Below the pieces are notes generated by a model. It was not told the DNA's origin. It made no database searches and saw only the letters and a program-made list of their open reading frames with translations. A stretch of DNA of 64,000 nucleotides from Neotamlana laminarinivorans (GTDB lineage: Bacteria > Bacteroidota > Bacteroidia > Flavobacteriales > Flavobacteriaceae): contig NZ_JAJAPW010000001.1 of NCBI RefSeq assembly GCF_020523925.1, positions 496,001-560,000 of the forward strand, in the 5' to 3' direction. The translations under genes were made by a program, and so were the position numbers. Positions within the stretch are counted from its first letter, which is position 1; every line of letters starts with the position of its first letter. This document shows, piece after piece, positions 53,768 through 64,000 of the stretch.

Positions 53768-54547
53768 ATGAAATTAAACAAGCAAATTGAAGGTAAAAAA
53801 ATTGGTATTGTACTATCTGGTGGAGGTGTAAAAGGTGTAGCCCATGTAGGCATTTTAAAAGCTTTACTTGAAAATAATATAGAACCTAGCGTAATATCTG
53901 GCTCAAGTGCTGGAGCTATAGTAGGTGCTTTATATGCCAATGGAACAAGTCCTGAAGATATGGTTTTATTTTTTAAAGACACTCCCCTTTTTAAATATAG
54001 CCATTTTACAATAAACAAACCCGGTTTATTTGATACTGATAAATATTTAAATTCTTTTCAAAAATATTTTCCCAATAACGCTTTTGAAGCATTAAAAAAA
54101 CAATTATACGTTTGTACAACAAATTTACAAACTGGCGAACCTCATTTTTTTAGTAAAGGTGAATTATTAAAACCTGTATTAGCATCAGCGGCATTACCTC
54201 CTGTATTTAGCCCTGTTAATCTTAATAATGAATTACATGCTGATGGTGGCATAATGAATAATTTCCCGATTGAACCTTTAATAAAAAATGTAGATTTTAT
54301 AATTGGCTCCAATACATCTGCTTTTAAAGTAATGGATAGTAAGTTGTTAAAAAATTCATTACAATTATCACAACGTGCAAATTTGCTAATGTTACATGCC
54401 AATGTTAGGTACAAATTGCATTTACCTAATCTGTTATTTACACCCGAAAATCTTGATTCTATAGGTATTTTAGATAAAAGAGGTATTGAAAAATCATATC
54501 ATATAGGATATGATTATGCTTCTAAAATTTTAGAAAAACTCAATTAA
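53768..54547 (+). CDS. Patatin-like phospholipase
   Basis: A 259-residue serine hydrolase of the patatin family, which cleaves acyl chains from lipids. The oxyanion stretch SGGGVKGVAHVGIL (17-30), nucleophile S47 in GSSAG and D159 in HADGG form the catalytic Ser-Asp dyad. It has no signal peptide, so it is probably cytoplasmic. It lies between two terminators or long gaps and seems to be a single-gene unit. Confidence 0.92.
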   Translation: MKLNKQIEGKKIGIVLSGGGVKGVAHVGILKALLENNIEPSVISGSSAGAIVGALYANGTSPEDMVLFFKDTPLFKYSHFTINKPGLFDTDKYLNSFQKYFPNNAFEALKKQLYVCTTNLQTGEPHFFSKGELLKPVLASAALPPVFSPVNLNNELHADGGIMNNFPIEPLIKNVDFIIGSNTSAFKVMDSKLLKNSLQLSQRANLLMLHANVRYKLHLPNLLFTPENLDSIGILDKRGIEKSYHIGYDYASKILEKLN

Positions 54548-54654
54548 AATATCGATTAAAAACATATTTATTCGTTAAAAAACACTAAATTAACGAATTA
54601 ACTTATTTTTTTAAGCTTATTTTTCTAATTTTACACTGGTTAAATCCTGTTAAA

Positions 54655-56703
54655 ATGAAAAATAGTTTTTTAAGTACATATTTTTCAATTTCATTTTTAT
54701 TCATTTTTTCTTGTTTTAGTTTTCTACACGCACAAAATGATTCAAGTTTAATTGATAAAATTGAACACATACGCTCTACTCCAGATTTTTCTACAAAAAA
54801 CACAGAATACATAGATCTTTTATTAGAATTAGCAAAGAAAAAAGTAAGAACAAACCCAGATAGTACAATTATTCTCCTTGAACAAGCAAATAAATTAAGT
54901 AAAAATATTAATTATAAATACGGAGAAAGTATTGCATTATCAACATACGGCTATTATTTTTTTGAAAAAGGCGAAACAGAAAAAGCATTTGAAAATAATC
55001 AAAAGGCATTAAAAATGTCTGAAAAACACAACTTAAATGAACCCAAACTTCGTGCATTAAATAACATGGGGCTAGATTATTGGATTCAAGGTGAAGCAGA
55101 AAAAGCTTTACCAATGTTTTTAGAAGCTTTATCAGTAGCCAAAATCATGAATAAAATAGACATGATTATTAGCTTAAACATTAACATTTCTAATATTTAT
55201 AGTGAAAACGGTGATTTTAATACAGCTGAATCTTTTCTTAACACTGCTCGTGAAATGAGTACGAAAATTAAAGATGAAGAAGTTCTAGCTTTCACACAAT
55301 TAAATATGGCACTAGAATATTCTAAAATTGGAAATTTAAATGAAGCTGAAAATATTGTTGATTTAAGTATTAAATATTTTGAAAAAAAAGGGGTTAAAGA
55401 TTGGTTAGCTCATGCCTACGAACAAAAAGGAAGTATTGAAATAAAAAATAAAAATTATAACAATGCCATTATTTGGTTGAAAAAATCTGAGTCGATATGC
55501 GACGAAATTGATTTTAAATATGGACATGCTCTAGTTTATAATGGATTAGCCAAATCTTATTTAGGAGTTAATAATTTAGAAAACGCAAAAAACTATGGAA
55601 TCAAATCCTTAGAAGTCTCAAAAGAACTCAATATAGCTACAACTATAAAAGAATCTAATGAAACGCTATACCAAGTATATCAAAAATTAGGAAAATATGA
55701 AATGGCCTTTAGTCATCAACAAAAATATTTAGAATTATTTAAAAAAGAAACGGAAGAAAAATTTAAAAAAGGTCTTGGGCTTTTAAGAGCAAAAACCAAT
55801 TTTGAAAATCAAAAAAAACAACTTATTCTAGAGCAAACTAAAACCCTAGAAAAACACAAAAACTACACTTATTTAGCCGTAGGTGTTTTAATTATATCAT
55901 TAATTACTTTATTCTCAATAGTTAAAACAACTAAGCTTCAAAAAAAATTCAATCAAAAATTAAAATTTAAACAAGAAGCTTTATTAGTTCGAGAAGCTGA
56001 ATTAAGTGAATTAAATAAAACAAAAGATAAATTGTTTTCTTTAATAGCACACGATTTAAAAGGTCCTATAAATTCACTTTACGAATTACTAAAATTATAT
56101 GTAGATGAGCCTTTTAGCCAAAATGAGTCTAAAACTTTTTTCACTAATGTCCTAAACGAAACTCAAAGGTTATCCGATATGCTAAATAATCTACTCATTT
56201 GGGCAAAAACACAAATGAATGGTATAAATATAAAACAAGAAAATTTAAATATTTATAATGCTGCTCAACACAGTATTATATTATTAAAGCCACTTTCTGT
56301 AAAAAAGAACATTAAAATAATAAATAAAATACCAAAAGAAATAATTACCTATAGTGACAAAGCTTTTCTGTCAATTATATTTAGAAATCTAATTACCAAT
56401 GCTTTAAAGTTTACAGATGTTAATGGCAAAATTGAGCTTTTACTTGTAAATATGGAAAGTTTATTACAAATTAAGATTAAAGATAATGGAATTGGCATGA
56501 CCGAAGATGTTCAACATAAATTATTTAAAACAGAACACATAAAATCCACTTATGGCACTCAAAACGAAAAAGGAACAGGTTTAGGTTTATCTATTTGTAA
56601 AGATCTTATAAACAAAAACGGAGGTGAAATTTGGGTTAAAAGTAAAGTTAATATGGGCACGGAGTTCTGTTTTACAATTCCCAAAGAAAAACTCAATAAT
56701 TAA
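54655..56703 (+). CDS. TPR sensor histidine kinase
   Basis: A 682-residue membrane kinase with signal peptide (about 1-24), periplasmic TPR repeats (about 45-360, ALSTYGYYFFEKGETEKAFE), one membrane segment (about 403-423), a short coiled coil, HisKA with IAHDLKGPINSLYELL (His near 466), and HATPase (NLITNALKFTDVNG, KDNGIGMTEDV, GTGLGLSICKDLI). It has no receiver domain, unlike the kinase at 44111. No response regulator gene is adjacent, so the output is unknown. Confidence 0.92.
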   Translation: MKNSFLSTYFSISFLFIFSCFSFLHAQNDSSLIDKIEHIRSTPDFSTKNTEYIDLLLELAKKKVRTNPDSTIILLEQANKLSKNINYKYGESIALSTYGYYFFEKGETEKAFENNQKALKMSEKHNLNEPKLRALNNMGLDYWIQGEAEKALPMFLEALSVAKIMNKIDMIISLNINISNIYSENGDFNTAESFLNTAREMSTKIKDEEVLAFTQLNMALEYSKIGNLNEAENIVDLSIKYFEKKGVKDWLAHAYEQKGSIEIKNKNYNNAIIWLKKSESICDEIDFKYGHALVYNGLAKSYLGVNNLENAKNYGIKSLEVSKELNIATTIKESNETLYQVYQKLGKYEMAFSHQQKYLELFKKETEEKFKKGLGLLRAKTNFENQKKQLILEQTKTLEKHKNYTYLAVGVLIISLITLFSIVKTTKLQKKFNQKLKFKQEALLVREAELSELNKTKDKLFSLIAHDLKGPINSLYELLKLYVDEPFSQNESKTFFTNVLNETQRLSDMLNNLLIWAKTQMNGINIKQENLNIYNAAQHSIILLKPLSVKKNIKIINKIPKEIITYSDKAFLSIIFRNLITNALKFTDVNGKIELLLVNMESLLQIKIKDNGIGMTEDVQHKLFKTEHIKSTYGTQNEKGTGLGLSICKDLINKNGGEIWVKSKVNMGTEFCFTIPKEKLNN

Positions 56704-56754
56704 TTTCTTACCTCTCCCCTTTTTAACCAAAAATCAATTTTAACTTTAGCTATA

Positions 56755-56802
56755 ATTTTCAATCAAAGAAAATAATTATATCTCTTTTCTTTGATTGAAA
56801 AT
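56755..56802 (+). terminator. Strong 18-base-pair inverted repeat after the kinase gene
   Basis: ATTTTCAATCAAAGAAAA at 56755-56772 pairs perfectly with 56785-56802 around a 12-base loop, 52 bases after the stop. The trailing sequence is AT-rich but lacks a clean T run, so termination is likely but not certain. Confidence 0.6.
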
Positions 56803-56984
56803 TTATCTTAATCAATTTATTATTAAAATTCCCTTACAAAATTATAATAATAAATTTACACTAATATCCACTCATCGATATTAAACATACTTTTATCTAC
56901 ACATTAAGTAAATTAATAGAAATAAAATCTTATCTTAATTAAAATTTCTTTTTTTACAATTTACAATCCTAAAAACTATTAAAA

Positions 56985-59900
56985 GTGAAAAAATATTTAC
57001 TTTTTACATTTCTATGCTTAACCGTACTAAAATCTTTTAGTCAATTAGATAGTTCACATTATTTACCCCCACTCAAACAAACTTCAGGCACAAATAATAC
57101 AGCAACACACCAAAGTACTGCTGCAATTAACCAGCAAGCTATTTATTTATCAACACCAGAGGTAACTCCATTTACTGTTAATGTATATCGTGGTACATCT
57201 ACAACCCCATGGCTAACAATACCTAGCCTTGCTAATGGTAGTCCGTTTACTATAGATTCAAGCAATGGGTTAACAAATAGTAACAATAATATAACCTTAG
57301 TCACAAATGTTAACACAGGTCAAGTTTTAAGTAACTCAGGATTACGATTTGAAGCTCCTGGAGGGCAACAATTTTATGTAAATTATAGAGGTCGATCAGG
57401 TTCTCAAGCAGGATCTTTAACCTGTAAAGGAACCAAAGCCTTAGGTACAGATTTTCGCTGGGGAGGCATAGCCAATAAACATAACAATGTAAACTCAAGT
57501 ACAAGTTTAGGTATAATGGCAACTGTTGATGGTACTGTAGTAACTATTTCAGGTTACGATAGCGATTGTGCATTTCGTGATGGTATATCTCCTTATGGTT
57601 TAACAGACGACACCATAAATATAACATTAAATGCAGGACAAACTTATGTTTTAGAAGCTGTAAGAAATCAAACAGGAACTAATGCTAATGCAACTGCCAG
57701 TGCTGCTAATTTAGATGGTTGGTTAGGAGCAAAAATTACCTCAACACAACCCATTGCCATTGCTAATGGTGGTTTAAACACAGGAATATCAACATCTAGT
57801 CAAGCACGTGATGTTGGCATCGATCAACCTGTTCCAACAAATATTTTAGGTAAAGAATATGTATTTATTCGCGGAAATGGAGATGCTAACGATGGTAGCG
57901 AGTTTCCTATTATTGTTGCTATTTCAAATGGTACAGAAGTGTATGCAGATGGTAACTTAATAGCAACTATTGACGATGGCGAATATTTAGAAATTCCTGG
58001 CTCTTATTATTCTGGTAATACAGCGGGCTCTAATATGTACGTAACAACATCAAAAGACGCATACGCTTTTCAATGTTTGGCTGGAATAGAAAACAGAATA
58101 CAAACAATAGGCATGAATTTTATAGCGCCAGTTAATTGTTTACTACCAGATTCTATTAGTGAAATTCCTCAAATACAAAGAATAGCCGGGACAAACTCAA
58201 ATGTATCGGCACTTACAATTATTGCTTCTGTTTTAACAGATGATGCAGATGTTGAAATATATCAAAATGGCGTTCAAATAGCTACTCCTGCTTCAACTAT
58301 AGTTCAAGAAGGCACTACACCTACCGCTTGGAAAACCTTTTTTGTATCGGGACTTACTGGCGAAATTTCAGTAGTTACGCCTGGACCAATTGCCGTGGGT
58401 ACATTTATGTCTTTAGGTTCAAATGCAGGGTTAGCTGGTTATTTTTCTGGTTTTGATACCGTACCAGAAGTAGAAGTTACTGTAACTGGTGGAGGATGTT
58501 TTCCGGGTTCTTCAATTCAAGAAGTTTCAGGTAGCTTTTTCTCTTACGAATGGTATAAAGATGGGGCTTTAGTTACAGATACAGATTTAGATCCCGCTAG
58601 TTTCGATCCAACTTTGACTGGAGTTGGAGATTATTTTGTGAGAGTTACAGATTTTGGAGGTTGTACCTATGATTCTTCAATAATATCATTTTATAACTGT
58701 GATCCAGAAATTCAAATTTTAAAAACTGATGATGCAGACCCTATTGATGCCGGTAGTAATGTAACCTTCACAATAACCGCCGAAAGCTTCTCGGTAAACG
58801 AAGTTACTAACTTTGTAATAACAGATGTTTTACCCCCTGAATTCGATTTGATTAGTGCTACGCCAAGTACAGGAACATCTTGGTTAAATCCCGATTGGAC
58901 CATAGGAACAATTCAACCAGGAGAAAAATTTACTCTAGAAATTGTTGCCCGTGCTAAAGATGAAGCATCAGGTACTGTAACAAATACTGTAACATATAAT
59001 TTTGATGACATAGCCAACGAAAGCAATACAATAACTGATGATTTAAGTGAAGATGTTACCATAAACCCTTGTAATACAGCTTCTGATCCATCTAGTACAC
59101 CAACGTTATGTGTTAATACTACTTTAATAGATATTACACACACTACAACTCAAGCTACTGGTATTGGAACACCTGTAAACCTTCCTGCAGGTGTTACTGC
59201 TTCATGGTCTTCAGATGTTATAACCATAACTGGAACTCCTACTGTTTCCGGTATTTACAATTACTCTATACCATTAACTGGTGGATGCAATACAGTAAAC
59301 GCAACAGGAACTATTACTGTAAATGAATTACCTATAGCTAATGATATTACAGGAGATAATGTCGTTTGTATAGGTGAATCAATATCTTTAACAGAAGGAA
59401 CAACAGGAACCATATCTTGGAATTCATCAAACCCAAGCATTGCAACAATAGATTCAAATGGAAATGTAACTGGTATTGCAAACGGAACAACAGATATTAC
59501 ATATACAATAACCGAAGCAAATGGTTGTACTTCTAATTCATCAAATAATTTCACTGTTACAGTTAATTCACTACCAGAAATAACATCACTTACCACAAAT
59601 TCTGATATTTGTGAAAATGAAACCGCAGAGTTTTACATTTCTGGTACTCCCAATGCAGAAGTTACATACAACATTAATAGTAATGCCAATGAGACCATAA
59701 CCTTGAATGCCACGGGAAATGCTACTGTTACATTCGCTAACGCTCCCTCAGATATTACTATTAATTTAATTTCTATTGAAAATACTACAACAAATTGCTC
59801 TACTTCTTTAAATAACACCGAAACTGTTACAGTAAATCCTTTTCCAACTTTAGCTAGTTATTTTGATATTATAGAATGTATAGATGATCCGTACACTCCT

Positions 59901-62900
59901 GGAGGTCAAATATTAAATGCTAATGATGCTGTTACATTAAATCCTAATACAACTTTAACATGGTATGATGCTGCTTCTGGAGGAAATGTTGTCTCTAATC
60001 CAATTGTCGATACACCTACTCCACCAACAGACGCCCCTACATCCTACTATGCACAAATAGAAGACACTAATACAGGGTGTATTAACCCTAATAGAATAGA
60101 AATAAAATTACAAATTGTAAATCCTCCTTTCCCTGATTTATATCCAGAAGTATGTTCTAATGAAGCTTTAAATGTGGGTTTATCTTTTGCTGTAACTTAT
60201 ACTGTATCATCTTCAGATAATGCTAATGTACCTCCTGGACCAGACAGAACAACTGCCAGCACTAACAATATTACAGATATTTATGTTAATAATACTAGTT
60301 CTCCTGTTACAGTAACCTATTTAACCACAATAGCAGATGGGTCTGCATGTAATGGGGAAACTTTTGAAATAATTGTCACTGTATACCCTGAAAGTAATGC
60401 CGGTAGTATATCTCCAGATCAAGTAATATGTTCTGGAGACACAGCCAGCGATATTAATTTAACAGGAATAATAGGTGACGTTATTAATTGGGAACGTTCA
60501 ACAAGTGCAAGCTTTAGTAGTATTACAAACATTTCAGAAACAACAACAACTTTAGCAGGAAGCACATTAGGGTCATTAACCGAAAACACCTATGTTAGAG
60601 CTGTTATTAAAAGTGGTAATTGTACTTCCACTTATTCACCAATACATGTTATTAATATTGATGAAACTAGCCCAATTATAACTGGCACGTTACCCAATAT
60701 ATCTAATACAGGATGTACTGCTGCAGACGCTCCAGTCGCTGTAAATACAGTTTCAGATTTAGAGAGTTTAGGATTAACAATCTCTGATGATTTTACTGCA
60801 AATAATAATTTAAATGTAACTCACGTTGATACTGATAATGGGTATTGCCCAATTGAGATTATTCGAACATATACCATTGAAGATAACTGCGGAAATAGTA
60901 ATGATATAACGCAAAATATTACAATTACCATTGATGCTTTTTCTATTGCTGATGCAGATGGTGCCTCAACTATTGATTGTATTGATGATGCTACTGAAAC
61001 TTTTACTCTACCAACGGTTACTGATTCTTGTGGAGATGTTATAACTCCTTCAACTGCAGTAATTACTGAAAATCCCGATCCGTTAACTTGCGAAGGCACT
61101 CGTACTTACACATACACTTACGCCGATTGTGCTGGTAATTCTGATACTTGGGCCTATGTTTACACCATCGACACACCAACGTTAACTATTGCTGATGCAG
61201 ATGGGGCTTCAACTGTTAATTGTATTGATGATGCTACTGAAACTTTTACTCTACCTACAGTTACAGATTCTTGTGGAAACGTTTTAGATCCTTCAAAAAT
61301 TGAGATTAACGAAAATCCCAACCCTATTACATGTGAAGGAACCATTACCTATATTTATACCTATACAGATTGTGCGGGTAGTTCAGATATCTGGCAATTT
61401 GTTTACACCATCGATACACCTGCTTTTTCTATTGCTGATGCAGATGGGGCTTCATCTGTTAATTGTATTGATGATGCTACTGAAACTTTTACTTTACCTA
61501 CAGTTACTGATGTTTGTGGCAATACTTTAACGCCTTCAGCCGCAGTAATTACTGAAAATCCCGATCCGTTAACTTGCGAAGGCACTCGTACTTACACATA
61601 CACTTACACCGATTGTGCTGGTAATTCTGATACTTGGGCTTATGTTTACACTATCGATACACCTGCGTTTTCTGTTACAGATGCAGATGGAGCTTCAACT
61701 GTTAATTGTATTGATGATGCTACTGAAACTTTTACTTTACCTACAGTTACTGATGTTTGTGGTAATACTTTGACGCCTTCAGCTGCAGTAATTACCGAAA
61801 ATCCCGATCCGTTAACTTGCGAAGGTACTCGTACTTACACATACACTTACACCGATTGTGCTGGTAATTCTGATACTTGGGCTTATGTTTACACCATCGA
61901 TACACCGGCGTTTTCTATTGCTGATGCAGATGGGGCTTCAACTGTTAATTGTATTGATGATGCTACTGAAACTTTTACTTTACCCACAGTTACTGATGTT
62001 TGCGGTAATACTTTAACACCTTCAGCTGCAGTAATTACTGAAAATCCCGATCCTTTAACTTGTGAAGGCACTCGTACTTACACATACACTTATACAGATT
62101 GTGCTGGTAATTCCGATACTTGGGCTTATGTTTACACTATCGATACACCGGCGTTTTCTGTTACAGATGCAGATGGGTCTTCAACTGTTAATTGTATTGA
62201 TGATGCTACTGAAACTTTTACTTTACCTACAGTTACTGATGTTTGTGGTAATACTTTAACGCCTTCAGCTGCAGTAATTACCGAAAATCCCGATCCGTTA
62301 ACTTGCGAAGGTACTCGTACTTACACATACACTTACACCGATTGTGCTGGTAATTCTGATACTTGGGCTTATGTTTACACCATCGATACACCGGCGTTTT
62401 CTATCATTAATAATGCGGAAACTTCTACAATAGAATGTTTAACTGATGCAACTCAACCTACAGCTCCAACAATTACAGACGTTTGTGGCAATAATATTGT
62501 TCCTGTAATCACAGAAAACACTGATCCAGAATGTGAGGGTGACAAAATATACACTTTTACATATACCGATTGTGCGGGTAATTCAGCACAATATGTGTAT
62601 ACTTATGTTATAGATTATACTATTTCCCCAATTGTTCCTGCTAACGAAACATCAACAGTAAACGATCCTGATGATGCTGTTCAGCCTGATGCCCCAATTG
62701 TTACAGATAATTGTGGAGAAAACATTATACCTGTTGTTACAGAGAATACGACACCTGAATGCGACGGACAAAAAATATATACATTTACTTATACCGATTG
62801 CTCAGGAAATACATCTGTTTATACTTATACATACAACATTGATGTAACCTCAACTTTAGAAATTGAAGATACAACAACAGTATCTTGTAGTGATGAAGCT

Positions 62901-64000
62901 TTAAATTTTGATTTAAACGATTTAACTTCATTATCAAATGTTACTTTCGATTGGGTGATAACACCAAATTCCAATATAAGTGGTGCTAGTAATGGTAGCG
63001 GAACTTTGCTTAACGATACCATAAACAATATAAGTGGAACATCTCAAGATGTTATATATACAATTACACCATATAATTCAGATGGGTGCATGGGTAATAC
63101 TTTTGAAGTTTTAGTAACAATTAACCCCGAACCGTATAATAATTCAGCGCCTACAGATACTACTTGTAGCAACATAGCACTAAATCATAATTTAAATAAT
63201 GATGTTAATGTTTCTGGTAGTTCATTTAGTTGGGTAGCTACAGATAATCCTAATGTTACAGGTGAAACAACTACACCTACAACATCAAATATTATCACAG
63301 ATAATTTAATTAATGTTTCAGGAGCTACACAAACGGTAATATATACTATAACTCCAACAAGCAATTTAGGCTGTGTTGGTAATTCTTACATATATACTGT
63401 TATTGTAAGTCCTGAAGCTGTTCTTTCAGTTAATAAAATAGCTTTAACTGCAACCGATGGAAGTTATGACAGTGTTGGAGAAATTATTGAATATGAAATT
63501 ACTGTTGAAAATATTAATGAGGTTGAGGTTAGCAATATAACACTAACTGATGCTAATGCAGATTCAATTTCACCTGCCTCAGTAAGTTCTATTCCTGCTT
63601 TTGGATCGACAACTTTTGTAGTAACTCATAAAATTACTCAAACCGATTTAGATGCTGGAGAAGTTATTAATAGTGCATCGGTAACCGCTACGGATCCTTG
63701 TGGAAATGTGGTAAATGCAATCTCCAACGATCCAAGCACAACAGCTCCAAACGATAGTACAGTAACTCCTTTAATACAGTCACCTGAGTTATCATTATTA
63801 AAAGATGTTACTTTTAACGATGAAAATGGTGATGGTATACCACAAGCCAATGAAACGTTAACATATAATTTCACCATATCTAATACAGGTAATGTTAGTA
63901 TAACTAATATTAGCATAACCGATCCTTTAATTACTGTTAATGGCGGACCAATAGATTTAGCACCAAATACATCTGATAGTACAACCTTTGCAGGAATATA
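56985..64000 (+). CDS. Giant secreted repeat protein, 5' part (open at right edge)
   Basis: The frame starts at GTG 56985 with a signal peptide ([19 protein letters not shown]) and remains open for 2,338 codons to the window end. In order: an N-terminal IgGFc-binding-like region (about 30-490), a PKD/Ig-like part, DUF11 (about 575-695), a BIG2-like Ig domain ([20 protein letters not shown], near 810), further Ig-like parts, six 81-residue tandem repeats (1323-1808), two degenerate ones, two PKD-like domains (about 1958-2145) and DUF11/DUF7507-type repeats. This is the design of T9SS-exported adhesins such as SprB relatives; the sorting domain would lie beyond base 64000. The GTG start is the only one giving a signal peptide. 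Confidence 0.88.
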   Translation, partial: MKKYLLFTFLCLTVLKSFSQLDSSHYLPPLKQTSGTNNTATHQSTAAINQQAIYLSTPEVTPFTVNVYRGTSTTPWLTIPSLANGSPFTIDSSNGLTNSNNNITLVTNVNTGQVLSNSGLRFEAPGGQQFYVNYRGRSGSQAGSLTCKGTKALGTDFRWGGIANKHNNVNSSTSLGIMATVDGTVVTISGYDSDCAFRDGISPYGLTDDTINITLNAGQTYVLEAVRNQTGTNANATASAANLDGWLGAKITSTQPIAIANGGLNTGISTSSQARDVGIDQPVPTNILGKEYVFIRGNGDANDGSEFPIIVAISNGTEVYADGNLIATIDDGEYLEIPGSYYSGNTAGSNMYVTTSKDAYAFQCLAGIENRIQTIGMNFIAPVNCLLPDSISEIPQIQRIAGTNSNVSALTIIASVLTDDADVEIYQNGVQIATPASTIVQEGTTPTAWKTFFVSGLTGEISVVTPGPIAVGTFMSLGSNAGLAGYFSGFDTVPEVEVTVTGGGCFPGSSIQEVSGSFFSYEWYKDGALVTDTDLDPASFDPTLTGVGDYFVRVTDFGGCTYDSSIISFYNCDPEIQILKTDDADPIDAGSNVTFTITAESFSVNEVTNFVITDVLPPEFDLISATPSTGTSWLNPDWTIGTIQPGEKFTLEIVARAKDEASGTVTNTVTYNFDDIANESNTITDDLSEDVTINPCNTASDPSSTPTLCVNTTLIDITHTTTQATGIGTPVNLPAGVTASWSSDVITITGTPTVSGIYNYSIPLTGGCNTVNATGTITVNELPIANDITGDNVVCIGESISLTEGTTGTISWNSSNPSIATIDSNGNVTGIANGTTDITYTITEANGCTSNSSNNFTVTVNSLPEITSLTTNSDICENETAEFYISGTPNAEVTYNINSNANETITLNATGNATVTFANAPSDITINLISIENTTTNCSTSLNNTETVTVNPFPTLASYFDIIECIDDPYTPGGQILNANDAVTLNPNTTLTWYDAASGGNVVSNPIVDTPTPPTDAPTSYYAQIEDTNTGCINPNRIEIKLQIVNPPFPDLYPEVCSNEALNVGLSFAVTYTVSSSDNANVPPGPDRTTASTNNITDIYVNNTSSPVTVTYLTTIADGSACNGETFEIIVTVYPESNAGSISPDQVICSGDTASDINLTGIIGDVINWERSTSASFSSITNISETTTTLAGSTLGSLTENTYVRAVIKSGNCTSTYSPIHVINIDETSPIITGTLPNISNTGCTAADAPVAVNTVSDLESLGLTISDDFTANNNLNVTHVDTDNGYCPIEIIRTYTIEDNCGNSNDITQNITITIDAFSIADADGASTIDCIDDATETFTLPTVTDSCGDVITPSTAVITENPDPLTCEGTRTYTYTYADCAGNSDTWAYVYTIDTPTLTIADADGASTVNCIDDATETFTLPTVTDSCGNVLDPSKIEINENPNPITCEGTITYIYTYTDCAGSSDIWQFVYTIDTPAFSIADADGASSVNCIDDATETFTLPTVTDVCGNTLTPSAAVITENPDPLTCEGTRTYTYTYTDCAGNSDTWAYVYTIDTPAFSVTDADGASTVNCIDDATETFTLPTVTDVCGNTLTPSAAVITENPDPLTCEGTRTYTYTYTDCAGNSDTWAYVYTIDTPAFSIADADGASTVNCIDDATETFTLPTVTDVCGNTLTPSAAVITENPDPLTCEGTRTYTYTYTDCAGNSDTWAYVYTIDTPAFSVTDADGSSTVNCIDDATETFTLPTVTDVCGNTLTPSAAVITENPDPLTCEGTRTYTYTYTDCAGNSDTWAYVYTIDTPAFSIINNAETSTIECLTDATQPTAPTITDVCGNNIVPVITENTDPECEGDKIYTFTYTDCAGNSAQYVYTYVIDYTISPIVPANETSTVNDPDDAVQPDAPIVTDNCGENIIPVVTENTTPECDGQKIYTFTYTDCSGNTSVYTYTYNIDVTSTLEIEDTTTVSCSDEALNFDLNDLTSLSNVTFDWVITPNSNISGASNGSGTLLNDTINNISGTSQDVIYTITPYNSDGCMGNTFEVLVTINPEPYNNSAPTDTTCSNIALNHNLNNDVNVSGSSFSWVATDNPNVTGETTTPTTSNIITDNLINVSGATQTVIYTITPTSNLGCVGNSYIYTVIVSPEAVLSVNKIALTATDGSYDSVGEIIEYEITVENINEVEVSNITLTDANADSISPASVSSIPAFGSTTFVVTHKITQTDLDAGEVINSASVTATDPCGNVVNAISNDPSTTAPNDSTVTPLIQSPELSLLKDVTFNDENGDGIPQANETLTYNFTISNTGNVSITNISITDPLITVNGGPIDLAPNTSDSTTFAGI
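60951..62408 (+). repeat. Six tandem 243-bp repeats in the giant gene
   Basis: GATGCAGATGG starts copies at 60951, 61194, 61437, 61680, 61923 and 62166, an exact 243-base (81-codon) period. Each copy encodes a Cys-containing beta module: [54 protein letters not shown]. Copies 3-6 are nearly identical in DNA and alternate SIADADG (3, 5) and SVTDADG (4, 6), implying a 486-base higher-order unit. Copies 1 and 2 are more divergent; degenerate copies follow to about 62830. Confidence 0.95.

Noticed and set aside
61160-62071. Several 60-92 residue minus-strand open frames with near-identical sequence ([16 protein letters not shown])
   Set aside because: They are mirror frames of the 243-bp tandem repeats in the giant plus-strand gene; their similarity only reflects the DNA repeats and they have no start context.

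Overview
The window is low-GC DNA from a member of the Bacteroidota, most likely a marine-type Flavobacteriaceae. The evidence is an LpxC-FabZ fusion, a PorX-type response regulator, FecI/FecR/TonB-receptor signalling, many lipoproteins, TAnnTTTG-like promoter elements, A-rich leaders instead of Shine-Dalgarno sites, and a Bacteroidota-style his operon. I cannot name the species. No tRNA, rRNA, CRISPR array, transposase or prophage was seen.

Layout. 1-955: 3' truncated porX (minus). 1026-7077: HD hydrolase, then lipid A genes lpxD, lpxC/fabZ and lpxA, followed by efp and a second LpxD-like gene. 7157-11777: sucD, fabG, a membrane VWA-like protein and an SPFH protein. 11831-20431: complete histidine operon hisGDCBHAF(IE) plus a TruA-like gene, preceded by a leader peptide with three His codons and a textbook attenuator, and punctuated by REP-like palindromic repeats. 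20492-26576: tyrosine phosphatase, a stress cluster (Dps, MscS, DUF1328, small lipoprotein, secreted protein), and small conserved genes. 26774-31716: leuC, leuD, a gene resembling Leptospira citramalate synthase, leuB. 31793-36953: a secreted unknown, a secreted zinc metalloprotease, DUF3817 and MscS proteins. 37310-40518: two tandem TIG-domain lipoproteins (minus). 40862-44047: TetR regulator with a palindromic operator, an oxidoreductase, an iron alcohol dehydrogenase and a DJ-1/PfpI protein. 44111-46324: TPR hybrid histidine kinase. 46761-53639: di-heme cytochrome c peroxidase, ECF sigma factor, FecR anti-sigma factor, STN-type TonB receptor and vanadium haloperoxidase. 53768-56703: patatin and a TPR histidine kinase. 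56985-64000: 5' part of a giant secreted repeat protein, open at the right edge.

Best candidate for an undescribed system: the peroxidase and haloperoxidase genes flank the sigma/FecR/TonB-receptor operon and carry the same upstream element, GTTGGGTAAAAT-N11-CGTAATA, with identical spacing. This suggests a surface-signalled ECF regulon whose output is two exported redox enzymes. Second is the his attenuator, whose leader peptide, pause hairpin, antiterminator and terminator can all be drawn base by base. Others are a REP-like element read as coding sequence within hisA, and a citramalate synthase-like enzyme sharing the leu operon.
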